The notes beneath the pieces were generated by a model that saw only the letters and a program-made list of their open reading frames with translations, ran no database searches and was not told where the DNA came from. The position numbers and the translations under genes were made by a program. This document shows positions 12,588 to 24,221 of a stretch of DNA of 64,000 bases, one piece after another (position 1 is the first letter of the stretch; each line of letters begins with the position of its first letter). The stretch lies in contig JAQFVV010006653.1 in the NCBI GenBank assembly GCA_028023455.1, positions 436,001 to 500,000 of the forward strand, read 5' to 3'. Origin of the DNA: Epiperipatus broadwayi. Its lineage: Eukaryota; Onychophora; Udeonychophora; Euonychophora; Peripatidae.

Positions 12588-12836
12588 ATCATAAAATAAG
12601 TTGGGCTGGACATATTGCTAGAAGATAAGATAATAGATGGACAATTGAAATCTTAAATGGGATTCCAATAGATTGTAAAAGACCCAGAGAGAGACCACAT
12701 ATGAGATGGATGGATGAAATAAGAACGTATGCAGGGATGATGTGGAGAAGAGAAGCTAAAGATTGGAGAAGATGGTTTGAACTTGAAGAAACATTCATCC
12801 TGCAGTGGATTGATAATGTTTGATGATGATGATATT
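12588..12836 (+). pseudogene. 5'-truncated RTE retrotransposon, C-terminal end
   Basis: The plus strand reads WAGHIARR, an internal stop, then WTIEILNGIP, KRPRERPHMRWMDEI and MMWRREAKDW. This is the typical C-terminal tail of RTE-type endonuclease/reverse transcriptases. It ends with ILQWIDNV and a tgatgatgatg tail, the simple-repeat 3' end usual for RTE. It matches the copies at 47672-48115 and 51536-54425. It is dead on arrival, carrying only the last ~80 codons. Confidence 0.8.
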
Positions 12837-14553
12837 TAGAATTCAATTATGGGCTATTTGGGCCAGATAACTAAAAAAAATTGTAAATTAGCTACATCAA
12901 AAAAAATTAGTTGGATTCAGATTCTTAAAACATATCACAGGCATAATAGATTAATGAACTAATATTATGCTACAAATCTTTTCAATATATATATATATGT
13001 GTGTGTGTGTTGATTTTATTTTGGTTAGATACCACATAGTAAAATTGAACTAATACAATTACAATTATCTTTTTTATCCTACATTGTGAAAATCTCAATA
13101 TTTTTATAATAAACTCATGCATATGTTTTTTTTTAAATAGTAATTCTTTACTACATGACTAAAACAACCAGATTTTGTACAAAAAAAATTATATATTATT
13201 TCAGATTTATTCTTCTAAATTTCAAAAGAAGCATTATAATTGTATCTTTTAAAAATGAAAAATATCATTAATAGCATATATAGTAATTATATGTCTTAAT
13301 GATTGAAAAATATTATTAAAATTTATAGTGTAGCTGAGATATTAGAACAAGAGAATGGCATGCAGTGGATTTGGTCATCTACAATGTCTACTTATCTCTA
13401 TCAGATTTTGAATTAAAAAACATAACATGTACACATAAAAGTCATACAACTATTTTGTAATTATATGTTTTAAAGTTAGTGAGGAGTTTTATTCTATGTA
13501 AATATGAAGATTTTTAGTAAAATCATTAAAAAATATCATTAAAATATCAATTCATGTTTTTCATTTAATATTGTCCAGAATAGGTCATTTGCAAACATTT
13601 TATATCAACTTAACAATTAGATAAATTAATAGTTATGATTAAAATTAACTCATAATATTACAGAGCTAAAAATAAATCCCAAAACTTGTAGTTTCTAGGT
13701 TTATTGTATACTCAAATATAATTTTATTTTTTATGATATTGATTGGACTCATATATTTGGGCCACAACCAACCTGGATAATTATCTAGTTTTCTAGCAAT
13801 TTTAATCTAGAAGATTAAATAACGAAGAACAACAATGAATCCTTATTAGCTGACAATTTATTATTGTGGAGTGTGTTCTTTTTACATCACTGTTTCACTT
13901 TAGAAGGATTGTGAAGAAGTTTATATCCCACAATGGGCTATCCAAAGATTGCTTCAACAATATTTTTTGAAATACAAAGGAATAAAATGTATCAAAAACA
14001 AAATCCATCTAATAAATTCATTAATGATATTTTGTTCAATAGGAATTATAGTACTGATAATAATCTCAAAAATATGAAAATAAAAGAAAGATATCATTTT
14101 ATTTCTTTGCCTTTTCAATTGTCTTTTTGGAAACTTTAAAATATATATAATCTGTTTTTATAATAAGAAAATTGTAAATTGTATAGACAAAGGTATTGAA
14201 ATAATTTATTGAATAATACAAAAGAGAAAGGATATAGAAATAATATTCCTGGACTAATTTATATTCCTTGCTTTTATAAATATATATATAATTCAAAGTA
14301 GTTTGAGCTTAAATGAAAGAGTAAAAGTTCACAAAAGTGGAGTAAAAAATAAATATCTTAATTCTGTATTATGTAGCCATGAAAGAAATAGAGGCCATAA
14401 GATTATGTTTGAACAAGATAAGGTAGTTTTCTTTGGAAAAAAATGAGATAATGAGAAGTAAATATTTTTAATTTTTTGATATTTCTATCATTTGCATATG
14501 ATCGTTATAATAATTAAATTTGTAAAGCACATAGTCGTTATGTACGGTGATAT
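12837..14553. other. AT-rich DNA with (TA)n(TG)n microsatellite
   Basis: A TA-then-TG dinucleotide run lies near 12985-13010. The two ORFs of about 65-68 codons near 13.9-14.3 kb overlap on opposite strands and resemble nothing known. Confidence 0.5.
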
Positions 14554-14705
14554 ATATTAAGGCTATAACCTTAAGACCATGCACTTGAAAAGCGACAGTA
14601 GGGACCTCTACAAATCTTAACACTTGTCTTTTAAATAAATCTTGTGTTAAGATTTGTAGAAGTCCCTATTTCAAGCGAATGGTCTTAAGGTTATAGCCTT
14701 AATAT
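14554..14705. mobile_element. Family D foldback MITE
   Basis: A perfect 27-bp terminal inverted repeat lies at 14554-14580 and 14679-14705, containing aaggctataaccttaagacc. Complementarity continues imperfectly inward (gggacctctacaaatc / gatttgtagaagtccc). It has no ORF. Half copies occur near 46345-46400 and 49135-49225. Confidence 0.75.
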
Positions 14706-15087
14706 GATGGTTATGTAAGTAATTTATTGCTTGCCTGATTTTTAACTGAAGTTTTAAGTATACATCTATTTTTTTTATACTATATTGGTAAAAAATTATT
14801 ATAATACAAGTAGAAATTGAAAGTTAGATATGTTAAACTTAAGAATATAAATTAAAAAAAAAAAAAAAACAGGAAAGATATATAAATTACCTTGACAATG
14901 AATATATAAGAATGAATAAAATGCAGGTTGAAGTGGGAGCAGGGAGAGAGAGATATTTATTTACTTATATAAATTCACTGAAAATAAAACAAGATTTTAT
15001 AAAGAAAATATGGATGCAAAAAATTATATACGTTATAAAAATTGTATTAAAAATGAGAAATGAATTTCGGATTTTATTGCTTTAAAC
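14706..15087. other. AT-rich DNA, nothing recognised
   Basis: Contains poly-A and a GA-rich run near 14935. Confidence 0.5.
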
Positions 15088-15237
15088 TTAACTTAGTAAC
15101 TGATTTGCTGCTTATGGTTGCGATGGCAAAATGCTGTACCTTCATCCAGTGGGGGGAGGGGTGCCATATTAAAAAGTAACAATTATACCATTCTACCGTC
15201 CAAACACGGGCAGTAGATCTAATATAAGTACCATTGA
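15088..15237. mobile_element. Merlin-related MITE, decayed
   Basis: The right end (gcagtagatctaatataag) resembles the Merlin terminus at 27138-27153, and the left end (aactgatttgctgc) is a diverged inverted copy. The interior, atggcaaaatgctgt with ggggggaggggtgcc and aaaagtaacaatt, matches the MITE at 48742-48882 and the subterminal Merlin DNA near 25130-25200. Confidence 0.5.
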
Positions 15238-15547
15238 TTTTTATTTATAGAAGAATAAATATATTTCTAAAATTAACAAACTAATTAAAGTGCATTTTAA
15301 TATTCAAAAAAGTAATCCTCTAATAAAAATAGTCCTTTATTTTTATAAGATGAAAAAAAAGTTAATAGTTTGAAGTTTACTGGTACTAATTTCAATTTTT
15401 TTATTTGTACTAGACTCTATTAAATAGATTGATCCTTTAATAAAAATATTGTTGAAAAGGAGCCGTCGTCCACATGGAAAAGTTTTATTTTTGTTCTTTA
15501 TTTCCTGTCTTATCCCATATAAAACTTCTCAATAGTATAGATCTGTC
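15238..15547. other. AT-rich DNA, nothing recognised
   Basis: No supported feature. Confidence 0.5.
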
Positions 15548-15655
15548 AAGCGTTGTTAGCCGAGAGGTCATCGCAGCCGCCTTGCAATCAAGTAGTTGGT
15601 TGCAGACAGTTGTGGGTTTGCCTCCCGGACGATGCTATGACATATGAAAAAAAAA
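15548..15655 (+). repeat. tRNA-derived SINE-like unit
   Basis: It starts gtcaagcgttgttagccgag, contains an anticodon-arm-like gccgccttgcaat, and ends ggacgatgctatgacatatg followed by an A-run. This is the same unit as the inverse copy at 4755-4865. Confidence 0.65.
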
Positions 15656-15889
15656 AGTATAAATCTGCAGACAACAAAAATAAACAATCCCACTAATTAT
15701 GAATCAGCAGGAAATTTGTCTTCTTGATTGTTTCAAAGTTTAAACTTTTTTTCTTTGAATTACATTTTTATTGTTTCTCCCAGACAATATATACGTATTT
15801 GGCATTTTAGTAGAAAATATAACAGTTACTTTCAATTAAATATCCTAGAGAAACAAAAATAGATGTTTTTTATTTTTTAATTTGTTAAT

Positions 15890-16200
15890 TTATCGTAAGG
15901 TATTTGAACACAGACTTTCAACCTCCATTCAGCTATCCATTCTGTCTCATACAACCAATACACATGACGACACACATGTGAAAAAAAATAAATGATCTCC
16001 ACTATACGTATTTCAGTTGAATTACTACTCATCAGTTGGTCCAGATTATCATCTCTCACACATAAATATAATCAGTGCTTAATTTATATTAAGATATCAA
16101 ATCTTCAAACTTTAATAAATAGACTTTAATTTATTCTACCCTCCAACTCTTCAGCCATCCCTATCACTAAAAATCTGATGATGGAACACCCAAATTCCTT
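15890..16200 (-). mobile_element. Family B element, minus orientation
   Basis: It shares gacacacatgtg, the tatacgtatttca segment, catcagttggtccag, and the ccctccaactcttcag block with other family B copies. A hammerhead relic occupies 15998-16040: CTGATGA, GAAATACGTATA and four-base stem I remnants remain, but stem II has lost bases and no longer pairs well. Confidence 0.6.
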
Positions 16201-16789
16201 GTTGAGGCCAATATTATTGTCATGCCCATGTTAATTGTAAAATGAATTTGTTAATACTGTATTTCATTATTTTAAAAAGCTTTTTGATTTTTTTTTTTTT
16301 TAAATTATGATCTGAAATATAAAAATTAAAATGTTCAAAGCAACCTTTTTAGTCTAAATAAAATAAGAGCATTTCCTAAAAATAATAATAATGGAAACTG
16401 ACATCTATTTTATCAATTGCACTTTTTATTTTGCAACAAATATAATGTATTAAAAGGAAATCGAATATTATTTTTGTTGAACTTAAATAATAGATAAGAT
16501 TTTTTTATTTAAAAAAAATCCATATTATAATGGTATCCACCAACAAATACCTATTGCAAAACAAGGTTTTACCCAAAACACCTTTAGCATGAGCTTATTG
16601 CTTTTTTTGCATATTGTAATCCAATAAAAAAAATTGATCTATTATTCCTTCTTAAATTAGGTTTTTTTTAAAAGAAAACAACAACAACACTTATTCTCTT
16701 TATGGTGAAATGAAAAATGAATAGACTTCTCTTGTATAAATTATAATATATATAAATCATGTCAAAAATGAGCTATTTCCTATCTATTA
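16201..16789. other. AT-rich DNA, nothing recognised
   Basis: No supported feature. Confidence 0.5.
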
Positions 16790-17750
16790 TCAACATAACT
16801 AACAAATTTATTAATAAAATAAACTCACTTGCAGGAAGACTCTTCTGGAAGGGCAAGGTTGTAAAATCTAAGCATAAAAACAATGCAAAAGCCTAGGAAA
16901 ATGAATGAATGTCCTTTCATTCCATCCAAGCCTGCTTTATACAAAAGATTCACAATCTAATCCATCAACTTTTAATTCACCTTAAATATGAGAACATCGT
17001 GGAGTTAGTCATCCCAACAGATCGACTCCCACCAAAGAAAAACGACTGGTTAAACATCATAATAGGAAAATTAAAACAATATGAAACATTAACAAAGCAA
17101 GTATTTAAATCAAAACTCAAAATCTGGGATGCCTATGAACTTATGCATCCACATACAAAAATAATTCCAGGGATGCTGGGATTAACAAACCATAAAATTA
17201 CAAAAGTTTTCAAATACTGGGAAATGGAACCAAAGTATTTAGGCCTTATCTTAAAAATAAATATGGATGCCATGCCCACCAATTGGTTCCTACAATATAA
17301 AAGGGGCACATCTAAAATCAACCCAATGTGCCCCAATTGTGAAAGAACAGGAGACATTTAATCATATCATTGAGAACTGTCAAGGACTACTAATAACAAA
17401 ACAATACATCTATAGAAACATTACAGCCTACTACACCATTACATCATTAAAATAAAGTATCCAATCTAAGCATTCTGTGACCATAAGACTATCCCTTTAC
17501 ATAATAATGGCAATATGGTTGGTGAGATGCAACAAAATCTTCAACCACCCACATCAAAACGAAGAAATTTTTATTAGCAACAAATTAAAGGACTTCAGAA
17601 AGAGAGATCTAATTCTGGTGCCTATTATTAAACACAAAGATACATGGAACCTCATAAATGAAGATTGACTTAGAAGATCAAGAAGTACCAAATAGTACCC
17701 TGACATAGTATAGACTTCAAGAATCAACAGACCAATCAATTAACATCGAT
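16790..17750 (+). pseudogene. LINE polymerase C-terminal remnant with zinc-finger motif
   Basis: The plus strand reads SLAGRLFWKGKVVKSKHKNN, a frame change, then about 150 residues from 16909. Across another frame change comes CPNCEKEQETFNHIIENC near 17325-17385. The Cys-x2-Cys...His-x4-Cys spacing and the FWKGK..K segment are typical of the region after the reverse transcriptase in L1/Tx1-like and related LINEs. A further frame contains IIMAIWLVRCNKIF near 17500. No RT palm or endonuclease is present. The element is 5'-truncated and has at least two frameshifts. The precise clade is not resolved. Confidence 0.6.
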
Positions 17751-17779
17751 GTATATATAAAGCCTTAATAAATATATTG

Positions 17780-18790
17780 AGAAAATTAAGCTGAGCAGAA
17801 TAACAATATGATGAGTTAGCACTTTTGATGGTTTATTGTGTTCTCATATTCATAGCAGAATAAGAAAATGGTGAAATATACATATATATATAGGCAGATA
17901 ATATTCAACTTTATGCAAATTATAGTTCAGAGCATCCATTTTTTGGAAAGCAGGAAGCATAATTCTTTATAGTTTATATTGTTAGTGTTGTTAGCTATAT
18001 ACCATGCTTCCCTAATTTTATGTTTTGAGTTGTTTCTTTCGATATGTTCTATTGCAGCCAAAGTAGGGTTAAATATATGTACTGTTGATTTCTGGTATTC
18101 AAGTAAGATAGAATTGTATTCCAGCTTGCCAGATGCTCTTTTATATAAGTATTGATATTGTGATATGCAGGTGGGTATGGTTGCTCAAGATTCTCCGTAT
18201 TATATTGTTTTGCATTCTGTTTGGGGACATTTAATTTTATATATATGTTGGGAGTCAATTCAGGTTTTATTCTATTCTTGGAATTATTAATTAGACTATT
18301 GTTAGAGGTGGGGAGGGTTTGGAAACTGCCTAAATATTGGAGGAAAGGTTTTACTAAATGTTTCTTGTTAGTGTGGGAATGTATGGCAGGAATAGTGAAG
18401 GTCTATTGTCATTGAGAAAATTTGACTGCAGTTTGTGATAGAATTGTATGGCTATCCTCATAAGATGGTTGTATTTAAATCCTGTAGAGGTTAAGTCTTT
18501 TAAATATTGTTTCATATTTGCTTTGTAAGAGTTGTGTTTGCAAAATATGATTGTGATATAGAAAAGAGGATAGACTGTCAAATTTATGAGAAATGAGGAG
18601 AAATTGATTTAGAATGTGTGAATCTATGAACTTCAAGTGTTTTGATGCTCATTGGGTATTCTAAATGATGTGTGTTTCTTTGTAGAATCTAAGTACTTCA
18701 GCTTTTGAAGTGAGTTTTCCCATTTGATTGTTAGGTGTAAGGCAAGTGTGCCTGACGGTTTGCTTTGATATTGTGGATTGAAAGCTCTGG
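17780..18790 (-). pseudogene. Penelope-like element remnant (RT thumb and GIY-YIG region), minus strand
   Basis: It aligns with the plus-strand remnant at 20700-21790. From 5' to 3' on the minus strand: IKWENSLQKLKYLDS-like text (for the 'KLPFLDV' region after the RT palm) near 18700, then CKHNSYKANMKQYLKDL near 18540. After that come a CPQ..C / GES segment near 18230 (GIY-YIG nuclease region) and FNPTLAAIEHIERN near 18060. The 3' end ttctgctatgaatatgag at about 17865 and ctgctcagctt at 17790 match the other copy. Frames are broken throughout. PLEs are reverse transcriptases fused to a GIY-YIG endonuclease; that assignment is by motif order. Confidence 0.55.
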
Positions 18791-18989
18791 TCCAGCACTG
18801 GGGTTTTTTTCTACATAATTATTATTTTTAAATGAATCACTATTGATCAATTTTAAATTATAACATGAAATGGGTTATAAACAGAGCAAAACTCTCCATA
18901 CAGTATTGCCACCTGTGCTAAACAGAGTAATCAATGGATGCCAGAAGGCTTGTGCATAAAATCCCTATCTAATGCCTACTCATCCAATA

Positions 18990-19031
18990 TCCCCAGACTA
19001 GTTTCTGGCTTGTGGCCTTCGTCAGTGAGGA
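18990..19031 (-). ncRNA. Hammerhead ribozyme motif, family A, core intact
   Basis: On the minus strand: TCCTCA (19031-19026), CTGACGA, stem II GGC/GCC with a CACAA loop, GAAAC, ACTAGT stem III, GUC cleavage triplet, TGGGGA (18995-18990). Compared with 4123-4164 the only core change is U to C at position 7, the one core position that is free to vary. Confidence 0.72.
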
Positions 19032-19445
19032 GCTTTGGATCTGAGAGCACTGCATCTAGAACTTAGGATCTAATGCAACCCTCTAGCAACCACCTTTTAT
19101 CTCTACTTAACTACAAAACTATGAGAATGAAATTGAAAACACAAAAAATATTTTCAATCTAAGCTCAATAGCTTATATAGTCGTATGGGTCTGAACTCAG
19201 TTCAGCACCCATACATTTTGGTGTCTTTGGCTCTTTTACAACCATAGCCACCACTATCCTATTAGGCAGGATTGGTGTTAAACCATTAAGCATCACGTGA
19301 TCACATTTCTTATACTAGCACATTAATTGTTGATAAACAGAGCAAAACTCTCCATACAGTATTGCCACCTGTGCTAAACAAAGTAATCAATGGATGCCAG
19401 AAGGCTTGTGCATAAAATCCCTATCTAATGCCTACTCATCCAATA

Positions 19446-19487
19446 TCCCCAGACTAGTTTCTGGCTTGTGGCATTCATCAGTGAGGA
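19446..19487 (-). ncRNA. Hammerhead ribozyme motif, family A, weakened stem II
   Basis: All core bases are present (CTGATGA, GAAAC, GUC) and stem I is intact. Stem II reads TGC/GCC, leaving two pairs and a U-C mismatch. It is the second motif of the 456-bp tandem unit. Confidence 0.6.
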
Positions 19488-19730
19488 GCTTAGGATCTGA
19501 GAGCACTGCATCTAGATCTTAGGATCTAATGCAACCCTCTAGCAACCACCTTTTATCTCTACTTAACTACAAAACTATGAGAATGAAATTGAAAACACAA
19601 AAAATATTTTCAAGTGATGCTTAATGGTTTAACACCAATCCTGCCTAATAGGATAGTGGTGGCTATGGTTGTAAAAGAGCCAAAGACACCAAAATGTATG
19701 GGTGCTGAACTGAGTTCAGACCCATATGAC

Positions 19731-19738
19731 TATATAAG
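19731..19738 (+). promoter_or_regulatory. TATATAAG box inside the family A unit
   Basis: A TATA-box-like octamer is conserved in the full-length family A units (also 43553-43560 plus, and reverse complements near 19172-19179 and 42690-42697). It lies roughly 140-150 nt upstream of the hammerhead on the same strand, so it could start transcription upstream of the ribozyme. Promoter function is inference only. Confidence 0.25.
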
Positions 19739-20086
19739 CTATTGAGCTTAGATTGAAAATATTTTTTGTGTTTTCAATTTCATTCTCATAGTTTTGTAGT
19801 TAAGTAGAGATAAAAGGTGGTTGCTAAAGGGTTGCATTAGATCCTAAGATCTAGATGCAGTGCTTTCAGATCCAAAGCTCCTCACTGGCGAAGGCCACAA
19901 GCCAGAAACTAGTCTGGGGATATTGGATGAGTAGGCATTAAATAGGGATTTTATGCACAAGCCTTCTGGCAACCATTGATTACTCTGTTTAGCACAGGTG
20001 GCAATACTATATGGAGAGTTTTGCTCTGTTTATCAACAATTAATGTGCTAGTATAGGAAATGTGATCACGTGATGAAATGGGTTAT

Positions 20087-20699
20087 GGAATATTTTTATT
20101 ATTATCAACAATTATATCCAATGATTGTTTTTTCAAAGAAATTGTTTTATTTTTCTCCTGCTTTTTCTTATTAGATACCCTAAACCATTTCCAACTTAGC
20201 ATATTTATAAACAATAAATGTTCCTTGATTTTTTTTTTCTTTGTTTTTAACATTATTTAATTGCTCATAATTGAAATTATTCAAGCTGCAGCCTTCATAC
20301 AATGATTTTCATGGTCAAGGAGAAAAAGATAAAACTGTTCTCATCTCGGGTATAAAAATGATAGAAGACAATAACAAATAAACCCACTGTTACATTTGCT
20401 TATCTTTGCTGAGATATATCCTGGATGCAGCCTGTTAAATCATTAATTTGTTAAAAATTTTAAATGTCTCATTCTTATCTAGTAGTTGTCATGATGTTGA
20501 GAGGATAAATTTGAAGATTTCAGCTTATCCTCCTTCTTTGCACACCTTAAACTATGATGTAAACTTTGCACTGATTCACATGCTATTAGTGTGCAGATAA
20601 TACATGCATGCATGTTTGATGAAAACCTTATTAATGCATAGTTTTTTATCCTTATGCCTATACATAAATCACTTTGAAGACACAATCCTTCCAGCCTGC
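20087..20699. other. AT-rich DNA between family A composite and PLE remnant
   Basis: May hold badly decayed upstream PLE sequence, but I cannot identify RT motifs before about 20715. Confidence 0.4.
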
Positions 20700-21790
20700 T
20701 TCTCAATACTCCTAACCTAATTTACATGTGTTATGTCAATGATATTTTTATAGCAGGACCAGAGCCCTCAATCTATAATATCAAAGAAAACCTCCAGGCA
20801 TACTTGGACTTATGTCTAATGGTAGAATGGGAAGCTCACAAACTTGGACATCCTTCTACAAAGAAATACACATCATTTAGAATACTCGAGGGGCATCAAA
20901 TAACTTAAAATTCATGGATTCACACATTATAAGTCAACTTCCATTCATTCTCATAATTTTCCAGTCTATCCTCTTTCCTATATCTCAATCACCTATTATG
21001 CAAACATGACTCATCTTGCAAAGCAAATATAGAACAACATTTAAAAGACTTAACCTCCATTGAATTTAAATACAACTATCTAACAAAGAAAGTCATTCAA
21101 TTCTATTGCAAACTAAACTCAAACTCTTCCAATGAAAATAGACCTTGGTTACCCCTGCCATACATTTCCACACTAACAAAAACATTTAATAAAACCTTTT
21201 CCTCAACATTTAGGCTAAAATTTCTGAACTTCTCCCTTTATCAATAGACTACTTAATAATTCCAAGGATAGAATCAAATCCGAACACCCCCAATACCATA
21301 TATGAAATTAAATGCCCCCAAACCAGATGCAAAGCAACATACGGTTGAGAATCTCAGGCATTTCTATCCACTTGCATATTACAACATCAATACTTATATA
21401 CAAAAGAGCATCTGATAACCCAGAATATAGATCAATTTTTTTCGAATACCAGAAAGCAATAAGTCATATATTTAATCCTACTTTGGCTGCAATAGAATAC
21501 ATTGAAAGAAACTACTCAAAACATAAAATTAGGGAATCATGGTATGTAGCTAACAACACCCATGCTATAAACTACAAAGAATCATGCTTTCCCCTCTCCA
21601 AAAAATGGATGCTCTATAATTTATACAAATTTGAATACCATCCACCTATAATATATATATATTCCACCATTATCCTATTCTGATTCTGCTATGAATATGA
21701 GGATACGATACACTCTCAAAAGTGCTAAGCAATCATATTGTTACTCTGCTCAGCTTCTCTATTGCTGCATACCAGTGCACTTAACACATA
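20700..21790 (+). pseudogene. Penelope-like element remnant (RT and GIY-YIG region), plus strand
   Basis: MCYVNDIFIAG at 20726 corresponds to the YVDDIF catalytic box of PLE reverse transcriptases, with the first Asp changed to Asn. Next, across frames, come HLKDLTSIEFKYNYLTKK near 21040 and LPYISTLTKTFNK near 21160. A YEIKCPQTRCKATY segment near 21300-21345 fits the Cys pair and first Tyr of PLE-type GIY-YIG domains. IFNPTLAAIEYIERN and KIRESWYVANN (21470-21560) fit the domain's C-terminal part. The second half is open for 123 codons from 21312. The 3' end is shared with the minus copy, giving a head-to-head inverted pair. The Asn substitution and stops make it inactive. Confidence 0.6.
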
Positions 21791-21794
21791 TTAT

Positions 21795-22534
21795 CCTCAA
21801 TATATAAATAAAAAGTACCATGCTCTAGTAGTTATCAACTTTTTTGCTATATATCCAGTTCATCTCTATTGAAGTTATTATATTAGAGTAAAACACACAT
21901 TCAATTTAATATTAAATTCATTTATTTTATTTTCCAATCTTCTTTGTTATCTGAATATATATTTTTTCACACTTATTTGTATTACATAGCATTTTTTGTT
22001 TCACTTTTGAATCAGTACTTTATATTTCACAATAATAAATTAAAACAAATAATAGATTAAAAAGATTTGTTTTATATTAAAGTTATAGTTATGTACGTTT
22101 TTGTTTTTCCAAGTATGCCTTTATTTTTATTTTATTTTTTGCCTTATTTGAGTTTGTTCACTTCATCAATCCTACCCTAAGCAATATAAACTTTTTAAAT
22201 GTTGGAACAAATCTAAGAATGTCACAAATAACATCTTGTGAGATTATATATAACTTTAATAATGCATAAATCAAAAAATTTATAACGTGTATTATTGTGG
22301 TGCATTAAAAGGTATTTTTTATTAAATGGCTAATTTTTTTAAGGGTTTCTGTATTGAAAATATTTGTGTAATTGTTTATATAAATAGAAAAATAGCTTTT
22401 AAAGTACTGTAATTTGTAGCTGAGCAATTAATAATTTATAATTAACAAAATAGCTTAATTGTTATTCAGTTTTGAATTGTGTGATAAAGAAATGAAGTTT
22501 TGTTTGTTGCAAATAAGTAAAAGAAATTTTTTTT
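21795..22534. other. AT-rich DNA, nothing recognised
   Basis: No supported feature. Confidence 0.5.
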
Positions 22535-22645
22535 TTCATATGTCAGAGCATCGGCTGGGAAGCAAACCCGCAACAACCGTCTGCAACCAACTGCTTGCTT
22601 GCAAGGCAGCTGCACTGACCCCTCGGCTAACAACGCTTGACAAAA
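22535..22645 (-). repeat. tRNA-derived SINE-like unit
   Basis: Minus strand: GTCAAGCGTTGTTAGCCGAG, then a GCAAGCAAGCAGTTGG region, ending near catatg with an A-run (T-run on plus near 22530). Same family as 4755-4865. Confidence 0.6.
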
Positions 22646-23460
22646 AATAATTTTTGTTTCTGTTTTTTATGCTGTTACATTTAATTTTTTTTTAACTTTG
22701 AACAGTAAAATAAAGAAGTGAATTTTTTTTTAATAATTTGAAAATAAATAATGTAATAAGTGTGTAAATTATTATTTATAATTATGAATTGTATACTTAA
22801 TGTGTAATTTTATATATATATGTCTTTTTTGATCCTAAATGAGTGCATAGAAATATATGTTATTGTTTTTTCAGATCTATCATTTTCAAACTATCATTTT
22901 TTCACATGTGTCATTAATAAATTATGATTATGACTTGATATTTTTTCACATTGATAGTTTCTTTATTCAATTTGAAATATTTTTGATTATTTTATTTATT
23001 GTAATCGTAGAGAAGAAAATCAATTTCCAGCCATGCACTGTTTATACATGTATATTAAAGTCTCCATGCACTCACCCATCAGTAATAGTTTAAAAGCACA
23101 AATGAATTCACTTATAATTAAAGCATATACTTATATATGTCACCCATCATTGACCTTGCTTATCCCAAGATATGAATCTGTTATATGCCTGATGTTCAAA
23201 TTGACAATTATATTATACAAATTTAAAAATTCTATCATAAGAGAGAGACAGAATCTCATATTTAACCATCTGGGATTAAACATATATTAATTATGAATAA
23301 ATGTAAATCTATTATTTTAAACTATTACTGGTGAATGACTGCACAGATTGTAATATACATTTACAAACATCACATGACTGGAGGTTGATTGCTATCACTA
23401 TAATTACAATTATTTCAATGTTTAATAATAAAGATTTATACTTTATTACAAAAAAAATTG
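22646..23460. other. AT-rich DNA, nothing recognised
   Basis: Short overlapping ORFs only. None resembles a known protein. Confidence 0.5.
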
Positions 23461-23472
23461 TAATTCTTACAA

Positions 23473-23679
23473 TTACACAGAGGCTAAACTATCCTTACAG
23501 TAGTGCCATTTAGTGCAAGCCAGAATAATCAATGTATGCAAGAAGATTTGTGCATAAAATCCCTATTTAATGCCACCTCATTTAGTATCCTCAGACCAGT
23601 TTCTAGCTTATGGCTTTCATCAGTGAGGAGCCTTGGATATGAGAGCACTGCACTTAGATCAGTGTGAGGTTTAGGGATT
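23473..23679 (-). mobile_element. Family A variant with 12-bp target duplication
   Basis: Exact repeat taattcttacaa at 23461-23472 and 23680-23691. The element begins acacagaggctaaac, a terminal variant also seen at 62.5-62.8 kb in place of aaacaggcaaaac. It carries one minus-strand hammerhead (23588-23629) and no second arm. Confidence 0.65.
23588..23629 (-). ncRNA. Hammerhead ribozyme motif, family A variant with compensatory changes
   Basis: Stem I is TCCTCA with TGAGGA, six Watson-Crick pairs instead of five plus U-G. Stem II is AGC/GCT where other copies have GGC/GCC, a paired change that preserves pairing. CTGATGA, GAAAC and the GUC triplet are intact. The stem III loop is UG. These paired changes support selection on, or descent from, a folded RNA. 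Confidence 0.72.
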
Positions 23680-23691
23680 TAATTCTTACAA

Positions 23692-24221
23692 CACAGATAC
23701 GGAAATTGTTTTTATTACTTTTTTAAATCATATAACAGAATATTTCCATTCCAAGTAAGTTATTAAGAATTATTTTTGCAGGCAGTCTCATAATGAGACA
23801 GTTAAAAAACATGTTAATAATTTTATTTTTTATTTATCAATGCCCATTTAATTAAAATTAATTTTTAGTAATGTATTCAAAATGAGAATATGATTATAAT
23901 CTTAAATATTACATATTCAAAGCAATAGTAAGTTATATATATGCTATTGAAATTAGTAATAATTTAAAAAAAAAATTACCTCCAACTTTTTTCTTATTTG
24001 CTATTCATTCATCAACTGTTGTTTTTATTTGTTTGTGTGCACATTTTATGTTTCATTTAAAAGTCTTACAATGTAAATGTTTTACTTTTTTAAAGCTGAA
24101 CTGTAGTTTAAAATTTGTCCAAAGCATATAAATATCAATTTAATTTTATTATTTATAAAATTAAAATAAACTTAATAACAATATAATTTACAAGCACAAT
24201 TTTCATTATTCTTAATCAGAA
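23692..24221. other. AT-rich DNA, nothing recognised
   Basis: No supported feature. Confidence 0.5.

Larger units (their letters stand above)
18879..20072. mobile_element. Family A composite: two minus units and one plus unit with exact 14-bp target duplication
   Basis: The exact 14-bp repeat atgaaatgggttat at 18865-18878 and 20073-20086 shows that the whole 1.19 kb integrated as one piece. Inside are two minus-oriented units with hammerheads 456 bp apart (18990-19031, 19446-19487). A plus unit follows with a damaged hammerhead at 19879-19920 (CTGGCGA, A6 to G). The segment 18886-19330 is nearly the reverse complement of 19615-20070. It lies between two head-to-head PLE remnants. Confidence 0.8.
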
